Source: Chloroflexota bacterium
GTDB taxonomy: Bacteria > Chloroflexota > Anaerolineae > B4-G1
Reading direction: 5' to 3'
DNA: 6,892 nt
Assembly: GCA_003648125.1 (NCBI GenBank)
Contig: QMOE01000123.1
Coordinates: 1 to 6,892 of the forward strand
Below are positions 6,219 through 6,892 of this stretch, in pieces. Below the pieces are notes generated by a model. It ran no database searches, was not told the DNA's origin, and saw only the letters and a list, made by a program, of their open reading frames with translations. A program made the translations under genes and the position numbers. The number at the start of each line of letters is the position of its first letter. Within the stretch, counting starts at the first letter, position 1.

Positions 6219-6627
6219 AACATGACCTACATTTCCTTCTGTCTTTGAAATACATAACCACACTGCCCACTGCCCCGATCAAGAAACCGGGGGGACAAAC
6301 CATCACCGCGACAATGAAGAATGCCGCGTGCAGGAATCCCAGCACATGCTCCAGTACGATGATACCCCTTGCTATCTCTCCCAGACCGTAAAAGAGATTG
6401 TGCAAGATGACAAAGATGGGGAATCCAATCAGTGATGCGCCGGCGAGAATCAGAAATTTCTTTACTCGCCGCCAGGGATACACAAACGCGAGGATCAGGG
6501 CCGTGGCTGCCACGTAGCACAGTAATAGCCCCAGAGGGTTATCACTGATGCCGATGAGGAAAGCGACTGTCAGTAAGACACAGGATCTCGTAATCCAGAT
6601 AAGCGTCGTTTTTCGGTTTCTCTTCAT
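6217..6627 (-). CDS. Small hypothetical membrane protein with four predicted helices
   Basis: The protein has 136 residues and starts MKRNRKTTLIW. The frame is open for 44 more codons upstream, but the chosen ATG (6625-6627) has an AGAAGGA Shine-Dalgarno nine bases before it, and the extra residues are polar and atypical. After a basic N-terminus come hydrophobic stretches around residues 10-27, 31-51, 57-80 and 93-125; the last could be one or two helices, interrupted by CPPG. The C-terminus is basic and has two cysteines (KDRRKCRSC). I do not recognise a family. It is transcribed towards the operon, has no partner in the window, and its sequence is less GC-rich than the operon. Its stop codon is adjacent to the hairpin at 6178-6210. 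Confidence 0.75.
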   Translation of the reverse strand: MKRNRKTTLIWITRSCVLLTVAFLIGISDNPLGLLLCYVAATALILAFVYPWRRVKKFLILAGASLIGFPIFVILHNLFYGLGEIARGIIVLEHVLGFLHAAFFIVAVMVCPPGFLIGAVGSVVMYFKDRRKCRSC

Positions 6628-6636
6628 TTTTGTTAG

Positions 6637-6643
6637 TCCTTCT
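6637..6643 (-). promoter_or_regulatory. Shine-Dalgarno of the minus-strand gene
   Basis: On the minus strand the sequence is AGAAGGA, nine bases before ATG at 6627-6625. This decides the start in favour of a 136-residue protein over the longer 180-residue reading. Confidence 0.75.
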
Positions 6644-6676
6644 CGAGTGTTGTTTCTTGTTTTGCTCCCGATGGAG

Positions 6677-6704
6677 AGCATAGCCGATACGGGCAACGAG
6701 CCAA
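6677..6704 (-). promoter_or_regulatory. Possible sigma-70-type promoter of the minus-strand gene
   Basis: On the minus strand, TTGGCT (6704-6699) and TATGCT (6682-6677) are separated by 16 bases. Each matches four of six consensus positions. Transcription would begin near 6670, about 45 bases before the start codon. The matches are weak and another promoter is possible. Confidence 0.25.
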
Positions 6705-6791
6705 TAACATTTCTACTTGTGCAATTGGCATACGTAGACGCGGTTTCCATACCGCGCATTGGTATCTTTTCAACTGGAGTCTGGCATTTTT

Positions 6792-6854
6792 GTTCGTAGT
6801 GATGGCTTCAGCCGTCCAAAAGGCTCAAAAGCGGCTAAAGCCGCTACTACGAAC
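6792..6854. repeat. Palindromic intergenic repeat element
   Basis: An imperfect inverted repeat has arms of about 23-25 bases (6792-6816 and 6830-6854). The outer nine bases, GTTCGTAGT and ACTACGAAC, are perfect. The right arm itself contains the palindrome AGCGGCTAAAGCCGCT (6830-6845), and the left arm a decayed version, GGCTTCAGCC. Nested palindromes of this GTAGCGGCTTTAGCCGC type are, from memory, common dispersed intergenic repeats. No gene is visible from 6705 to the window end. Confidence 0.7.
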
Positions 6855-6892
6855 CCCCATATCTAGCGCCTTTATTGTTGCCTACCCCAAGA

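Noticed and set aside
6628..6759. 44-codon upstream extension of the minus-strand gene
   Set aside because: The residues are polar and unlike a leader, while the internal ATG at 6627-6625 has a well-placed AGAAGGA site.

Overview
The window looks like chromosome from a GC-rich member of the Chloroflexota, probably Anaerolineae or a relative. This rests on three things: a PTPS-related multi-spanning membrane protein, a recurrent beta-sandwich module attached to it, and many short dispersed repeats lying inside coding sequence. The assignment comes from memory of such proteins and repeats and is moderately confident. No rRNA, tRNA, CRISPR array or insertion sequence was seen.

Layout. Bases 1-5994 hold three plus-strand genes joined by two ATGA stop/start overlaps, so they are almost certainly one operon that begins upstream of the window. 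Gene 1 (5' end missing, stop at 938) encodes an extracytoplasmic beta-sandwich repeat protein. Gene 2 (935-4609, 1224 aa) encodes a very large membrane protein: a PTPS-related/YfhO-like GT-C-type module, a second GT-C/GT39-like module, and a C-terminal beta-sandwich domain. Gene 3 (4606-5994, 462 aa) encodes a membrane-anchored protein with three beta-sandwich domains and is a clear paralogue of gene 1. Bases 5995-6216 are intergenic, with a dispersed-repeat-like inverted repeat and a strong hairpin followed by a T run. A minus-strand gene (6217-6627) encodes a small four-helix membrane protein with a good Shine-Dalgarno site. Bases 6705-6892 hold no gene I can support and end with a palindromic repeat element (6792-6854).

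How the genes may work together. The inferred picture is a lipid-linked sugar transferase-type membrane protein (gene 2) made with two exported proteins that carry the same accessory domain as its own C-terminus. A role in modifying surface glycans or glycoproteins is plausible, but no substrate can be read from the sequence.

The most unusual aspect is a set of short repeats embedded in frame in the operon's coding sequence: a purine/pyrimidine-patterned tract at the joint between the two halves of gene 2, a 13-bp direct repeat in a cytoplasmic loop of gene 2, a perfect 15-bp-arm palindrome in gene 3, a C/T-rich tract in gene 3, and a triplicated 8-mer at the same position in genes 1 and 3. 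They sit in linkers or loops or keep protein length unchanged, which suggests repeat-driven protein evolution and possibly a repeat-mediated gene fusion.
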